DNA from: Treponema sp. UBA4377
Lineage (GTDB): Bacteria > Spirochaetota > Spirochaetia > Treponematales > Treponemataceae
DNA: 61,366 nucleotides
Assembly: GCA_002391235.1 (NCBI GenBank)
Contig: DGRX01000002.1
Coordinates: 1 to 61,366, forward strand
Direction of reading: 5' to 3'
Both the position numbers and the translations under genes were made by a program. Shown one piece after another: positions 7,603-14,470 of the stretch; position 1 is the first letter of the stretch, and each line of letters starts with the position of its first letter. The notes under the pieces are model-generated. The model saw only the letters and a list, made by a program, of their open reading frames with translations. It was not told where the DNA came from and did not search any database.

Positions 7603-8468
7603 AAACGCTAGAGCTTGCAAAAAATTTTTCAGCCTCGTCGCGCTTTTCGGTTCCACGGGCGGTTTTTATCCTGGCGATATACTGCTTTTTTTGCGCCTTC
7701 CTTTCTTCCGCGATGACGGGCTTGGCCATAACGGTTTCTTCTTTCTTTTTGAGGAGCCAGGGCGGAAGCTATTTTGCCGTCCTGCTTTTTGCCTTTGTTG
7801 AATTGCTTTCTTGCGCGATGATTTTCGTCTTGCACTACGGCCTTTTTTTGTGCAACTTACGCTTTGTCAGAAACCATCCTGTTGCGCTAAACTTTTTGTT
7901 GGCCGGCTTTAGGCAGAGAAGGGCGCGGCAGGGCGCTGCCTTTTTTGTTTTTCCGATGATTCTGTGCTTTGCGGTCTTTTCATTGATTGTAAGCCAAGTT
8001 GAATTTTTTTCTTTGCCGCAGTTCCAAACGGTTGAGCAAATAATGGAATTCATAAAGAGCGATCCGGACAGTTTTAGAAAGCTCTTGCATTGCTATGTTT
8101 TGTTCTTGGTCTTGCTCTTTTTAGCTTTCTTTCCATTTACCTTTGTTTGGTCGTTTGTTTATGACAAGACAAAGCAAAGTTTTTGGAAGTCGCTCGCCGA
8201 CGGCCTTAAGTTTTTTGCAAGGCGGGTGTTCGGCTTTTTGGCCTTTGAATTTGTCTGCCATTTTAGAAAAGCGGCTTTGATTTTGGCCTTTAACATTTTG
8301 CACGCCATGATTTACGAAAAGTACCAGTCAAGCTCCAACATTTATTCCTTGGGCTCGTTGATAAGCTTCGCCTCGTTCGCGCTGACTTTTTACACAGCCG
8401 CGTCGGTAATACTTTCGATTCAATTTTATTACGACAAGTTAAATGAAGATTCTGACAAAGCAAGTTAA
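7599..8468 (+). CDS. Polytopic membrane protein of unknown function
   Basis: A 289-residue protein rich in Phe, Leu and Ala that I do not recognise. Five or six membrane helices are visible, around residues 20-45, 57-85, 113-136, 164-190 and 250-280. A basic loop (FRQRRARQGA) lies between helices, and an Arg/Lys-rich stretch near residue 205 should face the cytoplasm. The start ATG overlaps the parC stop by four bases (ATGA), and its 3' end overlaps the next gene by 26 bases, so the three genes are almost certainly translated from one mRNA. No enzyme or transporter motif was found. It is most likely a genus-restricted inner-membrane protein. Confidence 0.75.
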   Translation: MKTLELAKNFSASSRFSVPRAVFILAIYCFFCAFLSSAMTGLAITVSSFFLRSQGGSYFAVLLFAFVELLSCAMIFVLHYGLFLCNLRFVRNHPVALNFLLAGFRQRRARQGAAFFVFPMILCFAVFSLIVSQVEFFSLPQFQTVEQIMEFIKSDPDSFRKLLHCYVLFLVLLFLAFFPFTFVWSFVYDKTKQSFWKSLADGLKFFARRVFGFLAFEFVCHFRKAALILAFNILHAMIYEKYQSSSNIYSLGSLISFASFALTFYTAASVILSIQFYYDKLNEDSDKAS

Positions 8469-9048
8469 AGCTGAAATTGTCGTAAAAGGCTCTCGCTTTT
8501 TGGCCGAAGCGATTCCTTGCCAAAAACAGGACGAGGCCCGCGCGATTTTAAAATCCCAAAAAGAAAAGTACGCCGACGCGACGCATGTTGTCCACGCCTT
8601 TATGCTTGGAAAAGCGGGCGAGGTTATGGGCATGAGCGACGACGGCGAGCCTAGCGGAACGGCCGGCCGCCCTGTCCTTGACGTTTTGCGTGGGAGCGGC
8701 GCCACAGACATAATGCTAACCGTCACGCGCTGGTTTGGCGGAACTTTGTTGGGAACCGGCGGCCTTGTAAAGGCTTACGGAGGCGCGGCGAAGGAGCTTT
8801 TGTCGCAATGCCAAGAATCCGGCGCGCTTGAGGAATACGTTCCAAAAAAAGAATTTTCGTTTGAATGCGACTACGCGCTTTATAAAAGCGTCAAGCGCGC
8901 CTTTGACGAGTTTTCGATAGACGGCCTTAGCGAGGACTACAGCGACAAAGTCTGCGTAAAGGGAAGAATCCCAAAGAGCGAGGCCGCCGCTTTTTTTGAA
9001 AAGGTGAAGAATTTAAGCGCTGGAAAAATATTGATAGTCAGCCAATAA
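8443..9048 (+). CDS. YigZ/IMPACT family protein
   Basis: A 201-residue protein of the YigZ/IMPACT (UPF0029) family. The signature is clear: KGSRFLAEAIPCQKQDEA, then the cluster ATHVVHAFMLG, SDDGEPSGTAGRPVLDVL, TVTRWFGGTLLGTGGLVKAYGGAA. The C-terminal part is a second small alpha/beta domain (DUF1949-like). Family members are linked to translation-factor-like or regulatory roles, but no reaction is established, and the sequence adds nothing on this. It overlaps the membrane-protein gene by 26 nt, so it is translated in the same operon as parC. The ATG at 8443 is the only start that keeps the conserved N-terminus. Confidence 0.87.
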   Translation: MKILTKQVKAEIVVKGSRFLAEAIPCQKQDEARAILKSQKEKYADATHVVHAFMLGKAGEVMGMSDDGEPSGTAGRPVLDVLRGSGATDIMLTVTRWFGGTLLGTGGLVKAYGGAAKELLSQCQESGALEEYVPKKEFSFECDYALYKSVKRAFDEFSIDGLSEDYSDKVCVKGRIPKSEAAAFFEKVKNLSAGKILIVSQ

Positions 9049-9095
9049 CTGCCGAAGGCTCGCGCGATATGGCGCGGCGCGAATATGGAGACAAT

Positions 9096-10418
9096 ATGAG
9101 CAAGTTCAGAAACCAACACATGAAAATCTCTTGGGACGCCCTTGCCGGATCGGGCAACGGAGAATGCGCCGCGGACGCAAGCCTTGCCGAAAAGTCCGCG
9201 CTTGTAGGCCGCCTTGGCCTTATGATGCTTAGCGTGGGCGCTGGAGCCTACCGCGTCCGCGCCGCCATGAACAAGGCCAGCCGCGCGATGGGCATAACCG
9301 TAAACGCCGACATCGGTCTCCTTTCCATCGAATACACTTGCGTAAGCGGAAGCGAAACTTACACCAACGCGATTTCTTTAAGCAGAACCGGCGTCAACAC
9401 CGACCGCCTGAACCACTTGCGCGCCTTTGCCGACGAGTTTGAGCGGCTGGCCGACTGCGTTTCAATAAAGGAAGCTTTTTCCCTTCTTGACGAAATCGAA
9501 AACGCCGTTCCCCATTATTCGGCTCCAATCCTAGGACTGGCGGCGGCGGCGGCTTGCGCTGCCTTCACTTTTTTGCTTGGCGGCGGAATCGTAGAAATGC
9601 TCGGGGCTTTTTTGGGCGCCGGCGTGGGAAACTTTGTCCGCAAAAAACTTTTGGACAGGCGCATAACTCTTTTTGCAAACGTGGCCCTTGGAGTCGCCGC
9701 CGCCTGTTTGGTTTACATCGGCTTTATCCAAGCGGCCGAGGCGCTTTTCAATATTTCCCACAGCCACCAAGCCGGATACATTTGCGCGATGCTTTTTGTG
9801 ATTCCAGGCTTTCCGCTGATTACCGGCGGAATCGACTTGGCCAAGATGGACTTGCGAAGCGGCCTTGAGCGAATTTTTTACGCGCTTTTGATAATCTTTG
9901 TCGCGACCATTACGGGCTGGCTTTTTGCCTACGCCTTTGACTTTTGGCCCGCCAAGTTTCTTCCGCAGGAACTTTCGCCAGCGTTAAAGCTTGTCTTTAG
10001 ATTGGCCGCGAGCTTTGTGGCGGTCTTTGGCTTTTCGATAATGTTCAACAGCGCGCCAAAAATGGCCCTTTACGCCGGCATTATCGGAATGATTTCCAAT
10101 ACCGCCCGCCTTGAGCTTTTGGACTTTACGAATGTTTCCTTTGTGCTCGCGGCCTTTTTGGCCTCGCTTTTGTCGGGCCTTTTGGCGTCGGCGGCCAAGC
10201 GCTTTACCGGCTTTCCGCGCCTTACGATTACGGTTCCGTCAATCGTCATCATGGTGCCGGGCCTTTTTATGTACAGGGGAATTTACTTTTTGGCTCTGGA
10301 GAACATTTCCGAAGGCGCGCTTTGGATTCTAAAGGCCGCCTTTACGGTTTGCTCGCTATCGCTTGGCCTTATCGCCGCCCGCGTCCTTACCGACAAAAAC
10401 TTTAGGCACAACAGCTAG
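9096..10418 (+). CDS. Threonine/serine exporter (ThrE) family membrane protein
   Basis: About 440 residues. Residues 1-150 form the soluble ThrE N-terminal domain (DUF1212 type), with SVGAGAYRVRAAMNKASRAMGI and a conserved cytosolic helical region. The rest is about ten membrane helices in two halves, as in fused ThrE proteins (DUF1212 plus DUF3815). Characterised family members export threonine and serine; the substrate here is inferred. I chose ATG 9096 over the in-frame ATG 9069 because GGAG (9087-9090) sits five bases before 9096 while nothing precedes 9069. It lies 47 nt after yigZ and could be the last gene of the parC operon. The stretch 10419-10599 holds only the next promoter. Confidence 0.82.
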   Translation: MSKFRNQHMKISWDALAGSGNGECAADASLAEKSALVGRLGLMMLSVGAGAYRVRAAMNKASRAMGITVNADIGLLSIEYTCVSGSETYTNAISLSRTGVNTDRLNHLRAFADEFERLADCVSIKEAFSLLDEIENAVPHYSAPILGLAAAAACAAFTFLLGGGIVEMLGAFLGAGVGNFVRKKLLDRRITLFANVALGVAAACLVYIGFIQAAEALFNISHSHQAGYICAMLFVIPGFPLITGGIDLAKMDLRSGLERIFYALLIIFVATITGWLFAYAFDFWPAKFLPQELSPALKLVFRLAASFVAVFGFSIMFNSAPKMALYAGIIGMISNTARLELLDFTNVSFVLAAFLASLLSGLLASAAKRFTGFPRLTITVPSIVIMVPGLFMYRGIYFLALENISEGALWILKAAFTVCSLSLGLIAARVLTDKNFRHNS

Positions 10419-10476
10419 GGCGGCCGCGTTTTGGCTCTTTTGACTGCCGTTTGTCCTGGCTAGGGCGGCGGGCTTA

Positions 10477-10505
10477 TTGCGCAAAAGAAGTTTTTTCTAT
10501 ATAAT
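10477..10505 (+). promoter_or_regulatory. Promoter of the AspT/YidE-type permease gene
   Basis: TTGCGC (10477-10482), 17-nt spacer, TATAAT (10500-10505). It gives a leader of nearly 90 nt before ATG 10600. Confidence 0.7.
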
Positions 10506-10599
10506 AGTTTGCACTATTCTAAAAGGTTGCGCCTCTTGCGCCGCGCATTTTTTTGCGCCCCACGCGGCCCCGCTACCTTAAAATTCAAGAGGTTTTGAT

Positions 10600-11847
10600 A
10601 TGGTTCTTTTTGGAGGACTTCTTTCAATCAAGGCGATTGTGTTCCTTACGTTCAGCGTGTTCGCGATTGCCGCCGTGGGCTACTTGCTTGGCCGCATCAC
10701 AATCAACGGCGTTTCTTTGGGAACGGCGGGCGTGTTCATCATCGCCCTTTTGTTTGGAGCCTTTTTCTACACTCCGCTTGGAAACCAACTTGTCGTTTCT
10801 ATGACCAGCGAAGACTTGCAAACGGTTTTGCACACCTCCTATGTTTCAGGCGCTCTTAAGATAGTCGAAAACATCGGCCTTGTGCTTTTTGTAACCAGCG
10901 TAGGCTTTATCGCCGGCCCCAGCTTTTTTGGCGACCTAAAGAAAAACTTTAAGTCATACATTTTGCTCGGCCTTTTGATTATCGTTGTTGGCGGAATCGC
11001 TTGCGCGGCCTGCTCGGTTTTCGACATCAGGGTTTTCGGCCGTTCCAAGGAAGAAGTCGGCGCCATGTTGGTAGGCTTGCTTTCCGGCTCGCTCACTTCA
11101 ACTCCGGCTTTCTCCGCCGCAAAGGCGACTGTGACTAGCGAAGAGCTTGAGGCGATTGTCGCCGTAGGACACGGAATCGCCTACTTGTTCGGCGTAATCG
11201 GCGTGGTTCTTTTTGTTCAGCTTGTTCCCAAATTCGTCAAGGCCGACATGGACGCCGAACGCGCAAAGCTTTCCGAGTCCGCTCCCGAAGCGCCCTGCAA
11301 GCTTACAGGAAAAGAAATGGAATTGGATCCTTTTGGATTCGGCATTTTTTCCATCGTGGCCATTTTGGGAATCTTCATCGGCTCAATTAAAGTCGGAAAC
11401 TTCTCGCTTACGACAACCGGCGGCTGCTTGATTTTGGCCTTGGTTTTCGGCCACTTCCAAAAGTTCGGAAACATCTCGGTCACGCCGCACGAGTCAACGC
11501 TCAAAGTTTTCCGCGAACTTGGCCTTATGTTCTTCTTGATGGGCGCGGGCGTCGCGGGCGGAGCCAGCTTCGTCAAATACTTTGAATGGGTATACTTCAT
11601 CTACGGAATCATCATGACGCTTGTTCCGATGATCGCGGGCTTCTTCTTTGCCAAGTTCGTCCTTAAGTTGAACTTGCTCAACAACCTTGGCTCAATCTGC
11701 GGCGGCATGACTTCAACTCCTGCCTTGGGAACTTTGATTTCCACAGCCGGAACGGAAAAGGTCGCGGGCGCCTACGCCTCAACCTATCCAATCGCCTTGG
11801 TCGCGGTAGTTGTCGTTTCGCAAGTTTTGATCATTATCTTTAGATAG
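10600..11847 (+). CDS. AspT/YidE-type (AAEx family) permease
   Basis: A 415-residue membrane protein with the duplicated permease domain of the aspartate:alanine exchanger family. Each half carries the family hallmark: GLLSGSLTSTPAFSAAK in the first and GGMTSTPALGTLIS in the second. About ten to eleven membrane helices are visible. Characterised AspT proteins have two RCK/TrkA-C domains between the halves. Here the linker is only a short charged segment (about residues 210-240), so the protein lacks that regulatory module and is shorter than the usual 550 residues. It probably exchanges or exports carboxylates or amino acids. It is monocistronic, with its own promoter and a terminator at 11885-11915. 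Confidence 0.8.
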   Translation: MVLFGGLLSIKAIVFLTFSVFAIAAVGYLLGRITINGVSLGTAGVFIIALLFGAFFYTPLGNQLVVSMTSEDLQTVLHTSYVSGALKIVENIGLVLFVTSVGFIAGPSFFGDLKKNFKSYILLGLLIIVVGGIACAACSVFDIRVFGRSKEEVGAMLVGLLSGSLTSTPAFSAAKATVTSEELEAIVAVGHGIAYLFGVIGVVLFVQLVPKFVKADMDAERAKLSESAPEAPCKLTGKEMELDPFGFGIFSIVAILGIFIGSIKVGNFSLTTTGGCLILALVFGHFQKFGNISVTPHESTLKVFRELGLMFFLMGAGVAGGASFVKYFEWVYFIYGIIMTLVPMIAGFFFAKFVLKLNLLNNLGSICGGMTSTPALGTLISTAGTEKVAGAYASTYPIALVAVVVVSQVLIIIFR

Positions 11848-11884
11848 AACGCGGCATTGCCGTTGGAATTTTATTAAAAGCCTA

Positions 11885-11915
11885 AAACGCTCCGCAAGCC
11901 GCGGGGCGTTTTTTT
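11885..11915. terminator. Terminator shared by convergent genes
   Basis: ACGCTCCGC (11888-11896) pairs, with one mismatch, with GCGGGGCGT (11901-11909), followed by T to 11915 on the plus strand and preceded by AAAA for the minus strand. It lies between the permease gene and the convergent HAD gene. Confidence 0.7.
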
Positions 11916-12555
11916 ATAAGATGAACTTTTTGATTTGTTCTGGCTTGTCGGCAAAAAAATCGGCGCCGGCGGCCTCCAGCTCCTCGCGCGAGCCGTAGCC
12001 GTAAAGGACTCCGACGGACGCGATTCCCGCTCCCTTGGCTCCTTCAATGTCAAACTTGCGGTCGCCAACCATTACGGCCTCCTCTTTGCGCGCGCCCGAA
12101 AGCGCCAGGGCTCTTTGAATTAGAACAGTTTTGCTTGGCGAGAGCATCTCGCGGCCTGGGCCGACAATCGCGTCAAAAAAGCGCTTTAGGCCAACGTGCT
12201 CCACAACGCGCTCGGCCATTTCCTGCGGCTTTGACGTTACAACCATAAGCGAGGCGCCCGCGTCTTTTAGCGCCAAAAGCGCGTCCGGGATTCCCTCGTA
12301 AACAGGAGCGTTCTTGTATTCCTCTTTTTCGTAGACTTCGCGGTAAAGGCGGACCGCCTCTTCGCCGGCCGCTCCGTTCAGCCCGTAAAATTCAGAAAAT
12401 GAAACGTAAAGGGGAGGGCCGATAAAGCGCTTGAGCTTTTTTTCGTCCGCCTCGTAAATGCCCATCTTTGAAAGCGCGTATTTCGCCGACGCAAGAATTC
12501 CAAACTCCGACTGCGTCAGCGTTCCGTCCAAGTCAAACAAAACCAATTTGTACAT
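11914..12555 (-). CDS. HAD-superfamily hydrolase, phosphoglycolate-phosphatase-like
   Basis: A 213-residue HAD phosphatase of the Gph/PpaX type. Motif I is DLDGTLTQSE with the nucleophile Asp, motif II is VVTSKP, and motif IV is MVGDRKFDIEGAKGAG. A helical cap lies between residues 20 and 85. Known relatives hydrolyse 2-phosphoglycolate or pyrophosphate; the substrate here is open. I start it at the Met before YKLVLFDLDGT (12555) and not at the earlier Met at 12585, because the earlier one adds ten unconserved residues and spans the promoter. A TATAAT box ends only six bases before 12555, with no Shine-Dalgarno, so the transcript is probably leaderless. Confidence 0.83.
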   Translation of the reverse strand: MYKLVLFDLDGTLTQSEFGILASAKYALSKMGIYEADEKKLKRFIGPPLYVSFSEFYGLNGAAGEEAVRLYREVYEKEEYKNAPVYEGIPDALLALKDAGASLMVVTSKPQEMAERVVEHVGLKRFFDAIVGPGREMLSPSKTVLIQRALALSGARKEEAVMVGDRKFDIEGAKGAGIASVGVLYGYGSREELEAAGADFFADKPEQIKKFIL

Positions 12556-12561
12556 GCGGTG

Positions 12562-12590
12562 ATTATAGCGCAAGTCCCGCGGCAATGAAA
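12562..12590 (-). promoter_or_regulatory. Promoter of the HAD gene, probably leaderless
   Basis: On the minus strand TTTCAT (12590-12585), 17-nt spacer, TATAAT (12567-12562), then six bases to the ATG at 12555. Confidence 0.55.
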
Positions 12591-12660
12591 GAGCGGCTCC
12601 CAGTCACGCTGCGCCATTGCGAAACCGCTCGATATCGTCGCTACACGCTGTTTGCGCCTT

Positions 12661-12692
12661 GAAACTATTTATTATGCCGCTATCGCGGCATG
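12661..12692. repeat. Small hairpin repeat, copy A
   Basis: GAAACTATTTATT followed by ATGCCGC-tatc-GCGGCAT. Outer bases GTTTGCGC/GCGCAAAC add a second stem. Related copies lie at 12799-12831, 13046-13078 and 54278-54306. The region 12591-12980 holds only such repeats and I see no gene in it. Confidence 0.5.
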
Positions 12693-12798
12693 CGCAAACA
12701 GAGTGTTTTCGCATGGCGCCCCGCTCCTTCGCGCCGCTCCTTTATTGTCAGAGAAATGCAGCTGTTATCCGCCGCGCGTTGCGCGTCGGGCTCTGCAA

Positions 12799-12831
12799 GG
12801 AAATTATTTACATTGCCGCTCTCGCGGCATT
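12799..12831. repeat. Small hairpin repeat, copy B
   Basis: GGAAATTATTTACAT followed by TGCCGC-tctc-GCGGCA. Same family as 12661, 13046 and 54278. It directly abuts the three-stem element at 12835. Confidence 0.5.
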
Positions 12832-12834
12832 CGG

Positions 12835-12923
12835 GTCGTTGGAGTACCCGCAAGGCGAGCAGTGCGGAGCCTTGCGCGGGAGCGTTTTGCGCAGCAAGAA
12901 CGCGACCAGTGAAATAGAACGAC
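12835..12923. repeat. Three-stem structured element, copy 1
   Basis: Closing stem GTCGTT (12835-12840)/AACGAC (12918-12923). Stem 2 is CCCGCAAGGC (12847-12856)/GCCTTGCGCGGG (12869-12880). Stem 3 is GCGTTTTGC (12882-12890)/GCAAGAACGC (12894-12903). The joining segments GGAGTA and GACCAGTGAAATAG are identical in copy 2 (13100-13201), whereas the stems differ by compensating changes. It could act as RNA, or as a DNA repeat mobile in trans. Confidence 0.6.
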
Positions 12924-12935
12924 AATGAAAACAGC

Positions 12936-12966
12936 AAAAAAAAACTCCGCCGAAGCGGAGTTTTTA
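12936..12966. terminator. Duplicate gap-type bidirectional terminator
   Basis: A-run, ACTCCGC-cgaa-GCGGAGT (12944-12961), T-run. It is identical in stem and loop to the gapA terminator at 13202-13232 and follows the gap relic. Confidence 0.75.
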
Positions 12967-12980
12967 GCGGTTAGCCTAGC

Positions 12981-13108
12981 TTAGCAGTTCTCAGAGAAGT
13001 ACTTAATTGTTCTAACCATACGTCGCTGCGCTCCGTTTGCCTAGAGGAAGTTATTGACGTTTGCGCCTAACGGCGCATGGGCATCTGTGATGTGTAGCTG
13101 TTCTCGTT
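12981..13108 (-). pseudogene. 3' relic of a second gap gene, interrupted by a small insertion
   Basis: On the minus strand 13108-13082 encodes NENSYTSQM and 13019-12981 encodes MVRTIKYFSENC plus stop TAA. These are the last 20 codons of glyceraldehyde-3-phosphate dehydrogenase. The relic matches the intact gapA C-terminus exactly in protein, yet seven sense codons differ synonymously (for example Ser AGC versus TCT) and the stop differs. A 62-bp segment (13020-13081) splits it, flanked by CAT on both sides. The rest of the gene is gone. The relic has its own copy of the terminator. The pattern suggests that a complete gap paralogue once evolved under selection and was later deleted. Confidence 0.8.
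13020..13081. mobile_element. 62-bp hairpin element inserted in the gap relic (repeat copy C)
   Basis: It contains GGAAGTTATTGACGT and the hairpin TGCGCC-taac-GGCGCA, related to the repeats at 12661, 12799 and 54278. The flanking CAT triplets (13017-13019 and 13082-13084) look like a 3-bp target duplication. It encodes no protein and would need a trans-acting function to move. Confidence 0.5.
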
Positions 13109-13201
13109 GGAGTACCCGCGTTCCGAGCAGTGGCGCAGGAACGCGCGGGAGCGTTTCGCAAAGCGACAACGCGACCAGTGAAATAGAATGATAACGAGAA
13201 C
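13100..13201. repeat. Three-stem structured element, copy 2
   Basis: Closing stem GTTCTCGTT (13100-13108)/AACGAGAAC (13193-13201). Stem 2 is CCCGCGTTCC (13115-13124)/GGAACGCGCGGG (13138-13149). Stem 3 is GCGTTTCGC (13151-13159)/GCGACAACGC (13163-13172). Compared with copy 1 the stem bases change in pairs, while GGAGTA, GAGCAGTG and GACCAGTGAAATAGAA are kept. Confidence 0.6.
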
Positions 13202-13232
13202 AAAAAAAAACTCCGCCGAAGCGGAGTTTTTT
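13202..13232. terminator. Bidirectional terminator of gapA
   Basis: Nine A, ACTCCGC-cgaa-GCGGAGT (13210-13227), then six T. It sits 15 bases beyond the gapA stop. Confidence 0.85.
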
Positions 13233-13247
13233 AATGGTCAATCTAAA

Positions 13248-14282
13248 CTAGCAATTTTCTGAGAAGTATTTGATTGTTCTTACCATCTGTGATGTGTAAG
13301 AGTTCTCGTTATCATACCAAGAAACAACTTCAACCTGGTATGTGTCGTCGTCGATCTTGGAAACCATTGTCTGAGTGGCGTCGAACAATGAGCCGTAGCG
13401 CATGCCGATGATATCGCTAGAAACGATTTCGTCCTCGTTGTAGCCGAATGACTCAGTGGCGGCGGCCTTCATGGCGGCGTTGATAGATTCCTTTGTAACG
13501 TCCTTGCCCTTAACTACGGCGAACAACAAAGTTGTTGAGCCTGTGGGTGTCGGAACGCGCTGGGCAGAACCAATCAATTTTCCGTTCAACTCGGGGATTA
13601 CAAGACCGATGGCCTTGGCGGCTCCTGTTGAGTTGGGAACGATGTTCTGGGCGCCGGCGCGTGAGCGGCGGAGGTCGCCCTTGCGCTGCGGTCCGTCCAA
13701 AATCATCTGGTCGCCAGTGTAGGCGTGGATTGTAGACATGATTCCAGACTGGATCGGGTACTTGTCGTTAAGAGCCTTGGCCATCGGGGCCAAGCAGTTT
13801 GTTGTGCAAGACGCGGCAGAGATGATGTTGTCGTTCTTTGTCAAAGTCTTGTGGTTTACATTGTAAACGATTGTGGGAAGGTCGTTTCCGGCAGGAGCTG
13901 AAATTACAACCTTGCGGGCGCCGGCCTTGATGTGGGCTTCTGACTTTTCCTTAGATGTGTAGAAACCTGTGCACTCAAGAACAACGTCAACCTTGTTGGC
14001 CGCCCAGGGGCAGTTGGCCGCGTCTTTCTCGGCGTAAATCTTGATTTCCTTTCCGTCAACGATGATTGAATCGTCTGTGGCTGAAACAGTGTGCTTGCCT
14101 TCGCCAATCTTTCCGCAGAAACCGCCCTGCGCTGTGTCATACTTCAAAAGGTGGGCGAGCATCTTGGGGCTTGTGAGGTCGTTGATAGCGACTACTTCAT
14201 AACCTTTCGCGTCAAACATCTGGCGGAAAGCCAAACGGCCAATGCGGCCGAAACCATTGATAGCAACTCTAACGTCTGCCAT
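13248..14282 (-). CDS. gapA: Glyceraldehyde-3-phosphate dehydrogenase, type I
   Basis: This NAD-dependent glycolytic enzyme oxidises and phosphorylates glyceraldehyde-3-phosphate to 1,3-bisphosphoglycerate. The 344-residue sequence shows the Rossmann start VAINGFGRIGRLAFRQM, the catalytic Cys159 in SAASCTTNCLAP and His186 in HAYTGDQ. The substrate-phosphate region GAAKAIGLVIPELNGKL and the C-terminal WYDNENSY are also present. TAGGAGA precedes the ATG at 14282. The promoter is on the minus strand at 14316-14344 and diverges from the surface-lipoprotein promoter. The codon choice is strongly biased, as expected for a highly expressed gene. A relic of a second gap copy lies just beyond its terminator. 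Confidence 0.95.
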   Translation of the reverse strand: MADVRVAINGFGRIGRLAFRQMFDAKGYEVVAINDLTSPKMLAHLLKYDTAQGGFCGKIGEGKHTVSATDDSIIVDGKEIKIYAEKDAANCPWAANKVDVVLECTGFYTSKEKSEAHIKAGARKVVISAPAGNDLPTIVYNVNHKTLTKNDNIISAASCTTNCLAPMAKALNDKYPIQSGIMSTIHAYTGDQMILDGPQRKGDLRRSRAGAQNIVPNSTGAAKAIGLVIPELNGKLIGSAQRVPTPTGSTTLLFAVVKGKDVTKESINAAMKAAATESFGYNEDEIVSSDIIGMRYGSLFDATQTMVSKIDDDTYQVEVVSWYDNENSYTSQMVRTIKYFSENC

Positions 14283-14315
14283 ATTGCATCTCCTAAAAAG
14301 AATTCTTTGCCTATC

Positions 14316-14344
14316 AATATATCGTTTTTGCGGACTTTGCGCAA
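14316..14344 (-). promoter_or_regulatory. gapA promoter
   Basis: Minus strand TTGCGC (14344-14339), 17-nt spacer, TATATT (14321-14316). The leader of about 25-30 nt carries a good RBS. Confidence 0.7.
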
Positions 14345-14351
14345 TACCTTC

Positions 14352-14380
14352 TTGATTTTATGGCGGAAATGCGCTATATT
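14352..14380 (+). promoter_or_regulatory. Promoter of the first large surface lipoprotein
   Basis: TTGATT (14352-14357), 17-nt spacer, TATATT (14375-14380), then eight bases to ATG 14389. No Shine-Dalgarno is present, so this is another leaderless candidate. Confidence 0.5.
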
Positions 14381-14470
14381 TATCCGTAATGCAGTTGTAT
14401 AAGAATCTTGAAAAACTATACATGCTGCAAGTAAAAAACGTTATCTTAATTTTATCATGCGCTCTTTGTT

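Noticed and set aside
12617..12937. Several open frames of 75-103 codons on both strands
   Set aside because: They lie over GC-rich inverted repeats, lack RBS, and have no protein-like pattern; the repeats explain the open frames.
12835..13201. Integron attC sites, 5S rRNA or tRNA
   Set aside because: The closing motifs do not fit the GTTRRRY/RYYYAAC core of attC, and no conserved rRNA or tRNA sequence (T-loop, CCA end) is present.
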